Below are positions 46,197 through 54,114 of a DNA stretch of 64,000 nt, piece by piece. Location of the stretch: assembly GCA_035295745.1 (NCBI GenBank), contig DATGIL010000003.1, forward strand, positions 11,390 through 75,389. Direction: 5' to 3'. This DNA comes from JAIQFL01 sp035295745 (lineage in GTDB: Bacteria > Acidobacteriota > Terriglobia > Bryobacterales > Bryobacteraceae). Position 1 is the stretch's first letter. Every line of letters begins with the position of its first letter. The notes below the pieces were generated by a model. That model was not told the DNA's origin and did no database searches. It worked only from the letters and a program-made list of their open reading frames with translations. The translations under genes and the position numbers were made by a program.

Positions 46197-47585
46197 ATGC
46201 AATCTGCGAGCAGTCCGGCGCCAAGTCCGCGCGTCCAGACTCCGGGACCTGTGATCGTTCCACCGAAGCCGGCCGATAAGCGCCCTAAGATGTTGTGGGG
46301 GTTAGCCTTAGCTGCCGTATTGTTAGCCGGTGGCGCGGCCTTTCAATTCTCCCGGCAGTCGCAAAACAAGACCGGCAGCGGCGGGCCGCTGGTGAGCGTT
46401 CCAACCGTCGCGGTGGGGCTGGGCGACCTCAACGCCGCCATTCGGGTGAACGGCACGGTTGCGGCTCAGAACTTCGCTTCCCTCCTGGCACCCCGAATCA
46501 CCGGGAGCCGCTCCGGAATCAATCGCGGCGGCGACGCCAGCTTCGGCGGCGGAGGAAGCCCGCCTCCTGGGGATTTCACGCTGATTCTGCTCCATTTGGC
46601 GAAAGCCGGAGTGCACGTGAAGACCGGCGATGTGGTGGCCGAGTTCGATCCTCAATTCCAATTGCAGCGTCTTGACGATTACAAAGATTCGGTCGTCCAA
46701 CTGGAGAACAGTATTAAGAAGATGGTCGCGAACCTTGCGGCCACTAAGGAAGCCCACGACCAGACCGTTCGCAGCGCCAAGGCCGATTGGGACAAGGCGC
46801 TCCTCGATCTCCAGACGGCCGATGTGCGCTCCAAGATCGACGCCGAAAAATACAAGCTCGCCGTCGAAGAAGCGGACGCCAAGTACAAGCAACTTGTCTT
46901 CGAGTCGTCGCTGGTGGAGGAATCGCAGCGGGCCGCGATCCGTGCTTCCGAGCTCAATCTCGATCAGTCCAAGATCGAGTTGAAGCGCGCCGAAGTCAAC
47001 GTGCAGAGGATGACCGTCAAGTCGCCCATGGATGGGATTGTGGTCATGGCCAGCATCGTTCGCAATGGCGAATTCGGACAGATCCGAGAAGGCGATCAGG
47101 TGAATGCGGGCCAGCCTTTTGTGACGATCGTGGACCCGAGATCGATGGTGCTCAACGCCACCGTCAACCAGGTGGACGCCGAGCGCCTGCGCCTCGGGAT
47201 GGCGGCGACGGTGCAACTGGATGCTTACAATGACGCCTCGATGCCGGGCTCGCTGATGGGAATCGGAGCGATGTCCAAGACCAGTGCATTCCGCGGCAGC
47301 TATGTGGGCGAAATTCCAATCCGCGTCAAGATCGAGAAGACAGATCCGCGGCTGATTCCCGATCTCACCGGGAGCGCCGAAGTGGTACTGAGCGCCGAGA
47401 AGAATACCCTGGTTGCGCCGCGGTCCGCAGTGTTCGAAGAGGCTGGAGGCCCGTTCGTCTTCCTGCAGGGACCGGAAGGTTGGACGAAGCGCAAGGTCGA
47501 CCTCGGGCTCATGAGCTTCACCAACGTGTCCATTCACTCCGGTCTGCAGAACGGCGACGTCGTGGCGCTCCAGAGACCCATCTAA
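46197..47585 (+). CDS. HlyD/MacA-type membrane fusion protein (adaptor 1)
   Basis: A 462-residue periplasmic adaptor anchored by one helix (~32-50) after a proline-rich cytoplasmic tail. It has the lipoyl/biotinyl half motif (GVHVKTGDVVAEFDP), a long coiled hairpin (~150-265, KKMVANLAATKEAHDQTVRS), the second lipoyl half (VKSPMDGIVVMASIV) and a beta-barrel/MP domain (VVLSAEKNTLVAPRSAVFE). A glycine-rich insert (INRGGDASFGGGGSPPPG) lies inside the first lipoyl half. Start: ATG 46197 with AAGG six bases upstream rather than GTG 46191. First gene of the operon; adaptors 2 and 3 follow. Confidence 0.9.
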   Translation: MQSASSPAPSPRVQTPGPVIVPPKPADKRPKMLWGLALAAVLLAGGAAFQFSRQSQNKTGSGGPLVSVPTVAVGLGDLNAAIRVNGTVAAQNFASLLAPRITGSRSGINRGGDASFGGGGSPPPGDFTLILLHLAKAGVHVKTGDVVAEFDPQFQLQRLDDYKDSVVQLENSIKKMVANLAATKEAHDQTVRSAKADWDKALLDLQTADVRSKIDAEKYKLAVEEADAKYKQLVFESSLVEESQRAAIRASELNLDQSKIELKRAEVNVQRMTVKSPMDGIVVMASIVRNGEFGQIREGDQVNAGQPFVTIVDPRSMVLNATVNQVDAERLRLGMAATVQLDAYNDASMPGSLMGIGAMSKTSAFRGSYVGEIPIRVKIEKTDPRLIPDLTGSAEVVLSAEKNTLVAPRSAVFEEAGGPFVFLQGPEGWTKRKVDLGLMSFTNVSIHSGLQNGDVVALQRPI

Positions 47586-47648
47586 GAGGGCCGCCGCGCC
47601 CACTCGACTCCTGGGAATCGGAAAGCAAGTCAGATTCAGGTAAGGACT

Positions 47649-48959
47649 ATGCCATCGAAGGATCAAAGACCGACAACGCGGCTGGGGAAGTCCAATCCGC
47701 GGCGTGTCAAGATAATCACCTGGTCGGCAGGCCTGTTGCTGTGCGTGGGCGGCGGCTACGCGGCTTACCACTACACCGGAACTACTGAGGTGGAAGTGGC
47801 CGTGGCCCGCGTGCGGCGGGCAGATTTCGTGATCAGTGTGCGCAGCCGGGGGGATATCAAGAGCGCCCGATCCTTCATCATGAAGGCGCCGCAGGTGCCG
47901 GGCCTGCGAATCGTCCATCTCGCCCAGCACGGCCGGAGCGTCAAGAAGGGCGACATGGTGGTGGAGTTCGATCCCGTGCAGCAGGAACAGAACGTGATCT
48001 CGCGAACCACCAACGTGCAGTCCGCCGACGGCGACATTGTCCAGATGAAGGCCACGCAGAAGATGAACGACGAGGCCGACGCCATGAGCAAGATGTCGTC
48101 CGAATACGACGTGGAGCGCTCCAAGCTCGATGCGAGCAAGGCCGAAGTGCTCTCGGCGATCGATGGCGAGAAGAATCGCATTCAGGTAGGTGTGTCGGAG
48201 GGGGCGCTGCAGCAGGTGAAGGCGACCATCAACGCGCACCAGGTGGGCAACGAGGCGGACCTGAGCCGCCTGGGACAGCGAAAGGATAAAGCCGTCAAGG
48301 ATCGTGACCTGGCGCAGACCTACCTCACCATGATGCAGCTTCGCGCTCCGAATGACGGCATCGTCAACGTGCTGCCAAACTTCCGCTCGCAGGGCACTTT
48401 CGGCCAGTCCACCCCTCCGTTCAAGGAAGGCGACAACGTGTGGACCGGCGCCGAGATTGCCGAGATGCCCGATCTGTCGGAGATGTACATCAATCTCAAC
48501 CTGGAAGAAGTGGATCGCGGCAAGCTACAAATGGGCCAGACAGTGAAGGTTCGGGTAGACGCGATACCGGACAAGGAATTTACGGGTAATATCGACTTCA
48601 TCAGCCCGATCGCGAGCCTGGTGTTCAAGGGCGGCGCCACGGCCGAGAAATCGTTCCCGGCGCGCGCCACACTGAAAAATCTGGATGACCGGCTGCGTCC
48701 TGGAATGAGTTCCACCGCCGAGATCATCATCGAGCGGCAGCCCAACATGCTCCTGATCCCGGCGCGTTCCAGCTTCGACAAAGACGGAAAGCCGGCAGTC
48801 TACATTCAGTCCGGTAAGGACTTCGTAGTTCGCCAGATTCAGGTGGGCGCCCGCAACGACGAAGACATTATCGTGACTGGCGGCTTGAAAGAGGGCGAGA
48901 TCGTTACCTTGGAGAGTCCCGCGGAGGCCGCGAAACGCGCCAGCAAGAAGAAGATATGA
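47649..48959 (+). CDS. HlyD/MacA-type membrane fusion protein (adaptor 2)
   Basis: A 436-residue adaptor with an N-terminal membrane helix (~24-42), lipoyl half (GRSVKKGDMVVEFDP), a methionine-rich coiled hairpin (MKATQKMNDEADAMSKMSSE), second lipoyl half (LRAPNDGIVNVLPNFRSQG) and barrel (VKVRVDAIPDKEFTGNIDF; RPGMSSTAEIIIERQPNML). It is similar in plan to but clearly diverged from adaptors 1 and 3. AAGGA before the ATG gives the start, 63 bp after adaptor 1. A 26 bp inverted repeat separates it from adaptor 3. Confidence 0.9.
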   Translation: MPSKDQRPTTRLGKSNPRRVKIITWSAGLLLCVGGGYAAYHYTGTTEVEVAVARVRRADFVISVRSRGDIKSARSFIMKAPQVPGLRIVHLAQHGRSVKKGDMVVEFDPVQQEQNVISRTTNVQSADGDIVQMKATQKMNDEADAMSKMSSEYDVERSKLDASKAEVLSAIDGEKNRIQVGVSEGALQQVKATINAHQVGNEADLSRLGQRKDKAVKDRDLAQTYLTMMQLRAPNDGIVNVLPNFRSQGTFGQSTPPFKEGDNVWTGAEIAEMPDLSEMYINLNLEEVDRGKLQMGQTVKVRVDAIPDKEFTGNIDFISPIASLVFKGGATAEKSFPARATLKNLDDRLRPGMSSTAEIIIERQPNMLLIPARSSFDKDGKPAVYIQSGKDFVVRQIQVGARNDEDIIVTGGLKEGEIVTLESPAEAAKRASKKKI

Positions 48960-48984
48960 GGCTGATTTCAACGCCGAGGCTTCC

Positions 48985-49060
48985 TTGGTGGGGCGGGTGC
49001 TTTCGCCTGCTCTTGTCTTCAAGAGTGTTAAAGCGGCAGGCGAAACGTCTGCCTCACCAA
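48985..49060. repeat. Imperfect inverted repeat (REP-like)
   Basis: Left arm 48985-49010 (TTGGTGGGGCGGGTG then CTTTCGCCTGC) and right arm 49035-49060 (GCAGGCGAAA then CGTCTGCCTCACCAA) are reverse complements with one gap and four mismatches. The 24-base loop contains its own small CTTG/CAAG hairpin. It lies in the gap between adaptors 2 and 3, inside an apparent operon, and looks like a mobile palindromic element; it could also stabilise or attenuate the transcript. Confidence 0.75.
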
Positions 49061-49131
49061 AGCACCAACGCCAGTCTCGGCCCACGCCAGTTCTCTCTGG
49101 AAGTGTGCAAACTCCCTGAAGAAGATTCGAT

Positions 49132-51126
49132 ATGAAAAAGGCAATTTTTCGACTGTTCGGGCTGGCCATCCTGGCGGGGCTGGGATGGGGTGGGTACCAC
49201 CTGTACAAGCAGTTGCCGGAACGAATGGATTCCATTCCGACTACCAAGGTACAGCGCAGCGACGTCGTCATTCGCGCGTTCACGCGGGGTGAAATGCGTG
49301 CAGTCCGGTCCGTGACCCTGTTCGCGCCCAACTTGAACGGCACGGTGCAGGTGACCGCGCTCGCACCAATCGGATCGCTGGCCAAGGAAAAGGACTTGAT
49401 CGTCGAATATGACGATTCCGAGCGCCTGGCCGCCCTCGAAGAAGCGCGGCTCAACGTCCAGTCGGTGGACGAACAGATCAAGAAAGCTAAGGCCGACCTG
49501 GGCATCACCCAGAGCCAGGACGCGGTGACCCTTCTGAAGACCCGCTACGATGTGCGCCGCGCCGAGTTGGACGTGCAGCGCAACCCGATTCTCGACGCTA
49601 TCGACGCCAAGAAGAATATCCTCGCCCTCGAGCAGTCCAAACGGGCCTTGACGCAGCTTGAGGCCGATATCCAGGCGCGCAAGGATCAAGCGGATTCCCA
49701 GCTCGCCGTCTTCCAGCAGCAGCGCAACGCCAGCATGATCAACGTCAATCGCGAACTGCAGCGCATTGCGCAGACCAAGGCCCTGGCGCAGATCACGGGA
49801 CTGGTTTCGATCCGCCAGAATCGCGCCGGCTTCTTCAGCTTCGGCCAGCAGATGCCCGACATTCGCGAAGGCGACACGCTGCAACCCGGCATGCCCGTGG
49901 CCGATCTGCTGGATCTCTCCGAACTCGAAGTCGTCACCAAGGTGGGCGAACTGGATCGCGCCAATTTGAAGGAGGGACAGGACGCGCTGCTGCAACTGGA
50001 TGCGATTCCCGATAAGCAGTTCCGCGGAAAGATTAAAAACATGAGCGGAACGGCGACTTCCGACGTATTCTCTGGTGACCCATCCAAGAAATTCGACGTG
50101 GTGTTTTCCGTCGACATGCGCCAGTTGTTGACCGGCTTGGGGATGAAGGAGAACGACGTAAATCGGATCATGGCGACGGCCGAAGCCAATGCCAGAAAGA
50201 ACCTGGTGAACACCGCTTCTTCCTTCTTTGCCAGTTTGCAGAGCGGCATGCCAGGGGCTCCGGGCGCGACGGGAACGCCTGCGAACGGACAACCTGGGAT
50301 GCTAAACCAAGGCCAAGCGGGCCTTCAGAATGACGATCAGGGCGACCAGGGCGGCGCGCCCGGCGGCCGCGGCGGCCGTGGACAACGCGGTCCCGGTGCG
50401 GGGCCGGGCGGAGGTCAAGGCGCCGCTCCGGCCGCCGGGCAAGGCGGCGGACAGGGCCGTGGAATGGCCAACCTTTCCGATGCCGATCGCCAGAAGATGC
50501 AGCAGTTGCGACAGCAGATGCAGTCCGCCAGTGAGGCCGACAAGCCCAAGATCCAGCAACAGATTCAGGATCTGATGGCGAAAGCCGGAGGCGGACGCGG
50601 CCCTGGCGGTCCCGGTGCTCCCGGTGGACGTGGCGCGGGCCCCGGCGGTGGCGCCGCGGGCGGATTCATGGGGGGTGGCGATCCCTCTGCCATGATGGGC
50701 GGCGGAGGCGGCGGAGGTGGCCGTAACGGGTCGCCCTGGACCGAAGACGAGCGCAATAACGCCAAACTTCCCATTCCGCCCGAGCAGGATTCACAGGTGC
50801 AGGCGTTGCTTCGCCCCGGTCTTTTGGCCGATGTCGAGATCGTGGTGGAGAAGATTCCGGATGTCCTCCACGTTCCGACGCAGGCAGTCTTCACCCGGAA
50901 CGGGAAGCCCGTGGTCTTCGTGCAGCAATCCAACGGGCGCTTCGAACCGCGTGACGTGCAATTGCAGAAGCAGAGCGAATCACTGATGGTGCTGGCTTCC
51001 GGCGTGAAGCCGGGCGAGGTTATCGCCCTTGCGGACCCCACCGTCGACAAGACGGATAAGAAGAAGTCCGCCGAGAAGAAGTCAGGCCCGGCGAACCCCA
51101 TGGGCGGCATGACAGGAGGCAAGTGA
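49132..51126 (+). CDS. Membrane fusion protein with a Gly/Gln-rich insert (adaptor 3)
   Basis: A 664-residue adaptor, far longer than usual. An N-terminal helix (~5-20), lipoyl half (ALAPIGSLAKEKDLIVEYDD), a long coiled hairpin (~95-220), the second lipoyl region (LVSIRQNRAGFFSFGQQM) and barrel (LLQLDAIPDKQFRGKIKNM) are followed by an insert from about residue 365 to 540: glycine/proline/glutamine-rich stretches around a short helical segment (LSDADRQKMQQLRQQMQSAS). The normal C-terminal part then resumes (LRPGLLADVEIVVEKIPDVL, VPTQAVFTRNGKPVVFV). It is followed by the permease gene one base after its stop. Confidence 0.9.
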   Translation: MKKAIFRLFGLAILAGLGWGGYHLYKQLPERMDSIPTTKVQRSDVVIRAFTRGEMRAVRSVTLFAPNLNGTVQVTALAPIGSLAKEKDLIVEYDDSERLAALEEARLNVQSVDEQIKKAKADLGITQSQDAVTLLKTRYDVRRAELDVQRNPILDAIDAKKNILALEQSKRALTQLEADIQARKDQADSQLAVFQQQRNASMINVNRELQRIAQTKALAQITGLVSIRQNRAGFFSFGQQMPDIREGDTLQPGMPVADLLDLSELEVVTKVGELDRANLKEGQDALLQLDAIPDKQFRGKIKNMSGTATSDVFSGDPSKKFDVVFSVDMRQLLTGLGMKENDVNRIMATAEANARKNLVNTASSFFASLQSGMPGAPGATGTPANGQPGMLNQGQAGLQNDDQGDQGGAPGGRGGRGQRGPGAGPGGGQGAAPAAGQGGGQGRGMANLSDADRQKMQQLRQQMQSASEADKPKIQQQIQDLMAKAGGGRGPGGPGAPGGRGAGPGGGAAGGFMGGGDPSAMMGGGGGGGGRNGSPWTEDERNNAKLPIPPEQDSQVQALLRPGLLADVEIVVEKIPDVLHVPTQAVFTRNGKPVVFVQQSNGRFEPRDVQLQKQSESLMVLASGVKPGEVIALADPTVDKTDKKKSAEKKSGPANPMGGMTGGK

Positions 51127-51127
51127 G

Positions 51128-52381
51128 ATGGGTTTTTCGCACATCCTGCCCGAACTGAAGATGGGGTTGGCGAGCCTCTTCGCCCATAAGCTTCGCAGTC
51201 TTCTGACGATGTTGGGTATGATCTTCGGAGTCGGCGCTGTGGTGGCGATGCTTTCCATCACCGCCGGCGCGCAAAAAGAGATGATGAGCTTTATTGACCA
51301 GTTAGGCGTCAATAACATCATCGTGGAGGCACACGAAGCGCTCGACCGCAACGAACTGCAGACCGTCCGCGCGATTTCCCCCGGACTGAGCTTCCGCGAC
51401 TACCGCGCCATCTCCGAAAACGTCTCGGGCCTGGTCGCTATCACGCCTCGGAAACGCTTCAAGCCCCAGAAACTGCTGCCCAAGACCGCTAACGAGCCCC
51501 CTCAGCTCATCGGCGTCCTACCCAACTTCGTCGAGATCAACAGCCTCAAAGTGAATCCCGACGGCCGCTTCTTTACCGAAGAGGAGAACAAGAGTTCGGC
51601 GCCGGTCTGCGTCCTGGGGGAGACCGCCAAGGTCAGCCTGCTTGGATTTGACAAAGCGGTCGGCAAATACATCAAGGTGAACGATACCTGGCTGCAAGTG
51701 ATCGGTGTGCTGGCTCCTTCCGCTGGAGATGCGGATGTCGAAGGGGTGCAGGCGGCCAATCGCAACAATATGGTGATCGCCCCGCTCAATACGGTGATGC
51801 GCCGTTTCGAGGACAACACCAGCTACCTCAAGGACGAAATCGATGGCATTTACATGAAAGTCGGTCCTAACGTGGATTCCATCGAGACGTCCAACGTAGT
51901 TAAAGCGATTCTGACCGCCACTCACAAAGATGCCGGCGACTTTACCGTGGTGGTTCCCGCAGGCCTGCTCGAAGAAAAGAAGCAGACGCAACTGATCTTC
52001 AGCATTGTCATGATCTGTATCGCGGGAATCTCCCTGTTGGTGGGTGGTATCGGCATTATGAACATCATGTTGGCCACGGTCCTCGAACGAACCCGGGAAA
52101 TCGGAATTCGCCGCGCAATTGGTGCACGCCAGTCGGATATTGTGCGTCAGTTTCTCACGGAAGCTGTACTGATCTCGATCGTGGGCGGCCTGATCGGCAT
52201 TGCTTTCGGCTTCACGTTGTCCCGGATTATTGGATCGGCCGCGGGCTGGTCCACGGTGGTGACTACCGGGTCGATTGTAGTCGCGTTCGGCGTGTCTGTG
52301 TTCATCGGGCTGTTATTTGGAATTTACCCGGCCGTGCAGGCCGCGAAACTGGATCCCATTGAGGCCATCCGCTACGAGTGA
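51128..52381 (+). CDS. MacB-type ABC transporter permease
   Basis: A 417-residue inner-membrane protein with the MacB_PCD/FtsX layout: helix 1 with the HKLRSLLTMLGMIFGVGAVV motif, a large periplasmic domain (~50-270), then three C-terminal helices including GGIGIMNIMLATVLERTREI and the terminal AAKLDPIEAIRYE. It has no ATPase domain, unlike MacB itself, and no ATPase gene is present in the operon, so a partner must be encoded elsewhere. With three adaptors before it and a TolC channel after it, it is presumably the energy-coupled part of an exporter. AGGAGG lies before the ATG. Confidence 0.93.
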   Translation: MGFSHILPELKMGLASLFAHKLRSLLTMLGMIFGVGAVVAMLSITAGAQKEMMSFIDQLGVNNIIVEAHEALDRNELQTVRAISPGLSFRDYRAISENVSGLVAITPRKRFKPQKLLPKTANEPPQLIGVLPNFVEINSLKVNPDGRFFTEEENKSSAPVCVLGETAKVSLLGFDKAVGKYIKVNDTWLQVIGVLAPSAGDADVEGVQAANRNNMVIAPLNTVMRRFEDNTSYLKDEIDGIYMKVGPNVDSIETSNVVKAILTATHKDAGDFTVVVPAGLLEEKKQTQLIFSIVMICIAGISLLVGGIGIMNIMLATVLERTREIGIRRAIGARQSDIVRQFLTEAVLISIVGGLIGIAFGFTLSRIIGSAAGWSTVVTTGSIVVAFGVSVFIGLLFGIYPAVQAAKLDPIEAIRYE

Positions 52382-52384
52382 ACT

Positions 52385-54040
52385 ATGGTGTTGCGAACAA
52401 TAGCTACAGGTATCCTTCTGACGGCGGGCGCGTTTGCGCAGATGTCGTCCTTTCCCAAGCCGAATTACTTCCGTGAGACTTTTCAGAGTGCCCAGACCAA
52501 GGTCCAACTGCGGGATCCCGTCAAATTGAAGGATTTCGTGGTGGATGGCAAGCTGGAACTGAATCTCAAGCACTTTCTGGAACTGGTGATGTCCAACAAC
52601 ACCGACATTCAGATCCAGATGTTGAGCCTCGAGGTTCCCAAAAACGCGATTCAGATGGCCTTAGGCAACTTCGATCCGCTCGCCCGAGCTTCTTTTTCCA
52701 CCACGCGCTCCACCAGTTTGCCGTCCAGCGCTTTGGACGCACGCACCACCAGCGAGTCGAAGTCGCTGTCTCAGCCCTACAGCCTCACCTACTCCCAGAC
52801 TCTCGAATCGGGCACGAGCTACGCCGTGAGCTTCTCCGGCGCCAAGACTTCCACCAATAACGGCTTCAACTTCTACAATCCGTCGCTCACTACGGGCTTG
52901 AATTTCAGCGTCACGCAGCCCTTGATCCGGAATCGGGGCCTGTATGTGAACCGCATTCCCATCATGTCCGCGCAGAGCAACCTTAAGATCTCGGAGTACA
53001 TGCTGACCAGCCAGATTCTGAATCTGGTGAATACCGCCGAGAACGCCTATTGGAATGTGATCTCCGCACGCGAAACCCTTGCCGTGCAGGAAAAGGCCCG
53101 CGATGTCGCCGCCGAGTATCTGAAGTACATGCAGCAGCAACTCGACCTGGGCGCGCTCTCTCCGTTGGACATTTTCAACCCCAAGCAGCGCCTGGCCGCC
53201 GCCGAAGTCTCCGTCTCGCAGGCCAAGTTCAACCTCCTGCAAGCGGAGGACACGCTCCGCCACCAGGTGGGCGCCGACCTCGACCCCCAGGTCCGCATTC
53301 TACCCATTACGCTGACGGAGTCGGTCGATCTCGGGCCCGCGGAGAACATCACCGTGGATCGCGAACAGGAAGTCGACAAGGCGTTGAAGATCAATCCAAG
53401 CATTCTAGCGGCGTCCCAGAAGCTTGATGTCGATGATCTGGGCATTCAGTCGGCCAAAAACGGTCTCCTGCCCAGTCTCTCTCTCAATGCCCAATACACC
53501 GCTAACGGCCGTGGCGGCATCTACTATCCGGCCAGTTCGAGCCTTGTGTCCGATGGCACCAGCGGTGCTATCGTCGCGATACCGGGCGGCATTGCCGACT
53601 CGCTGAGCCAGATGTTCGGATTTGGTTATCCCACCTACCAGGCGGGTCTCACGTTGTCGCTCCCCATCCGTTCCAGAGCCGCGTCCGCGACTATGGCTAA
53701 CGCCGTTGTGCAGAAGAAGCAAGACGCCCTGACACTGCGCAATGCTCAGCAGAACATTCGCTTGAATATCCTCACTGCGGTGACCACGCTCGAAGGCGCC
53801 AAAGAGCAGTTGAAGCTGGCCATTATTCAGAAGGATTTCGCGGACAAGAACCTGGATGCCGAAAATCAGAAGTACAAGCTCGGCACGGAAACCAACCAGA
53901 ACGTGTTGCAAGCCCAGGCGGATTTGGCGAGTGCGGAATTGACGGTAGTGAACAGCCAGATCGCCGTGCGGACCCGGCTGCTCAATTTGCTGACGCAGAC
54001 TGGGGAATTGTTGGACGAGCGCGGCATCGTGGTGAAGTAG
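52385..54040 (+). CDS. TolC-family outer-membrane efflux protein
   Basis: A 551-residue outer-membrane channel. Signal peptide (MVLRTIATGILLTAGAFAQ), two outer-membrane-efflux repeats with the characteristic coiled heptads (LKISEYMLTSQILNLVNTAE...; NIRLNILTAVTTLEGAKEQL) and the NxxLDAENQKYKLG segment that precedes the second helix pair. A ~80-residue Ser/Thr-rich strand region (ARASFSTTRSTSLPSS) would form part of the barrel. It starts three bases after the permease stop and is the last gene of the three-adaptor operon. Confidence 0.92.
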   Translation: MVLRTIATGILLTAGAFAQMSSFPKPNYFRETFQSAQTKVQLRDPVKLKDFVVDGKLELNLKHFLELVMSNNTDIQIQMLSLEVPKNAIQMALGNFDPLARASFSTTRSTSLPSSALDARTTSESKSLSQPYSLTYSQTLESGTSYAVSFSGAKTSTNNGFNFYNPSLTTGLNFSVTQPLIRNRGLYVNRIPIMSAQSNLKISEYMLTSQILNLVNTAENAYWNVISARETLAVQEKARDVAAEYLKYMQQQLDLGALSPLDIFNPKQRLAAAEVSVSQAKFNLLQAEDTLRHQVGADLDPQVRILPITLTESVDLGPAENITVDREQEVDKALKINPSILAASQKLDVDDLGIQSAKNGLLPSLSLNAQYTANGRGGIYYPASSSLVSDGTSGAIVAIPGGIADSLSQMFGFGYPTYQAGLTLSLPIRSRAASATMANAVVQKKQDALTLRNAQQNIRLNILTAVTTLEGAKEQLKLAIIQKDFADKNLDAENQKYKLGTETNQNVLQAQADLASAELTVVNSQIAVRTRLLNLLTQTGELLDERGIVVK

Positions 54041-54078
54041 TTACAAAACCGCGCCCGCAGGCAATCGATCTCCAAATC

Positions 54079-54106
54079 GGGCAGATCGGCGATCCATGAT
54101 CTGCCC
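54079..54106. terminator. Hairpin between convergent genes
   Basis: GGGCAGATC (54079-54087) pairs perfectly with GATCTGCCC (54098-54106) around a ten-base loop. It sits in the gap between the convergent tolC-type and M56 genes. No T-tract follows, so a Rho-independent role is only possible. Confidence 0.4.
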
Positions 54107-54114
54107 ATGGTCTT

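Noticed and set aside
46323..48239. 638-residue open frame on the minus strand
   Set aside because: Antisense to adaptors 1 and 2, histidine/arginine-rich composition typical of a shadow frame.
49054..50292. 412-residue minus-strand frame
   Set aside because: Antisense to adaptor 3, with no recognisable domain.
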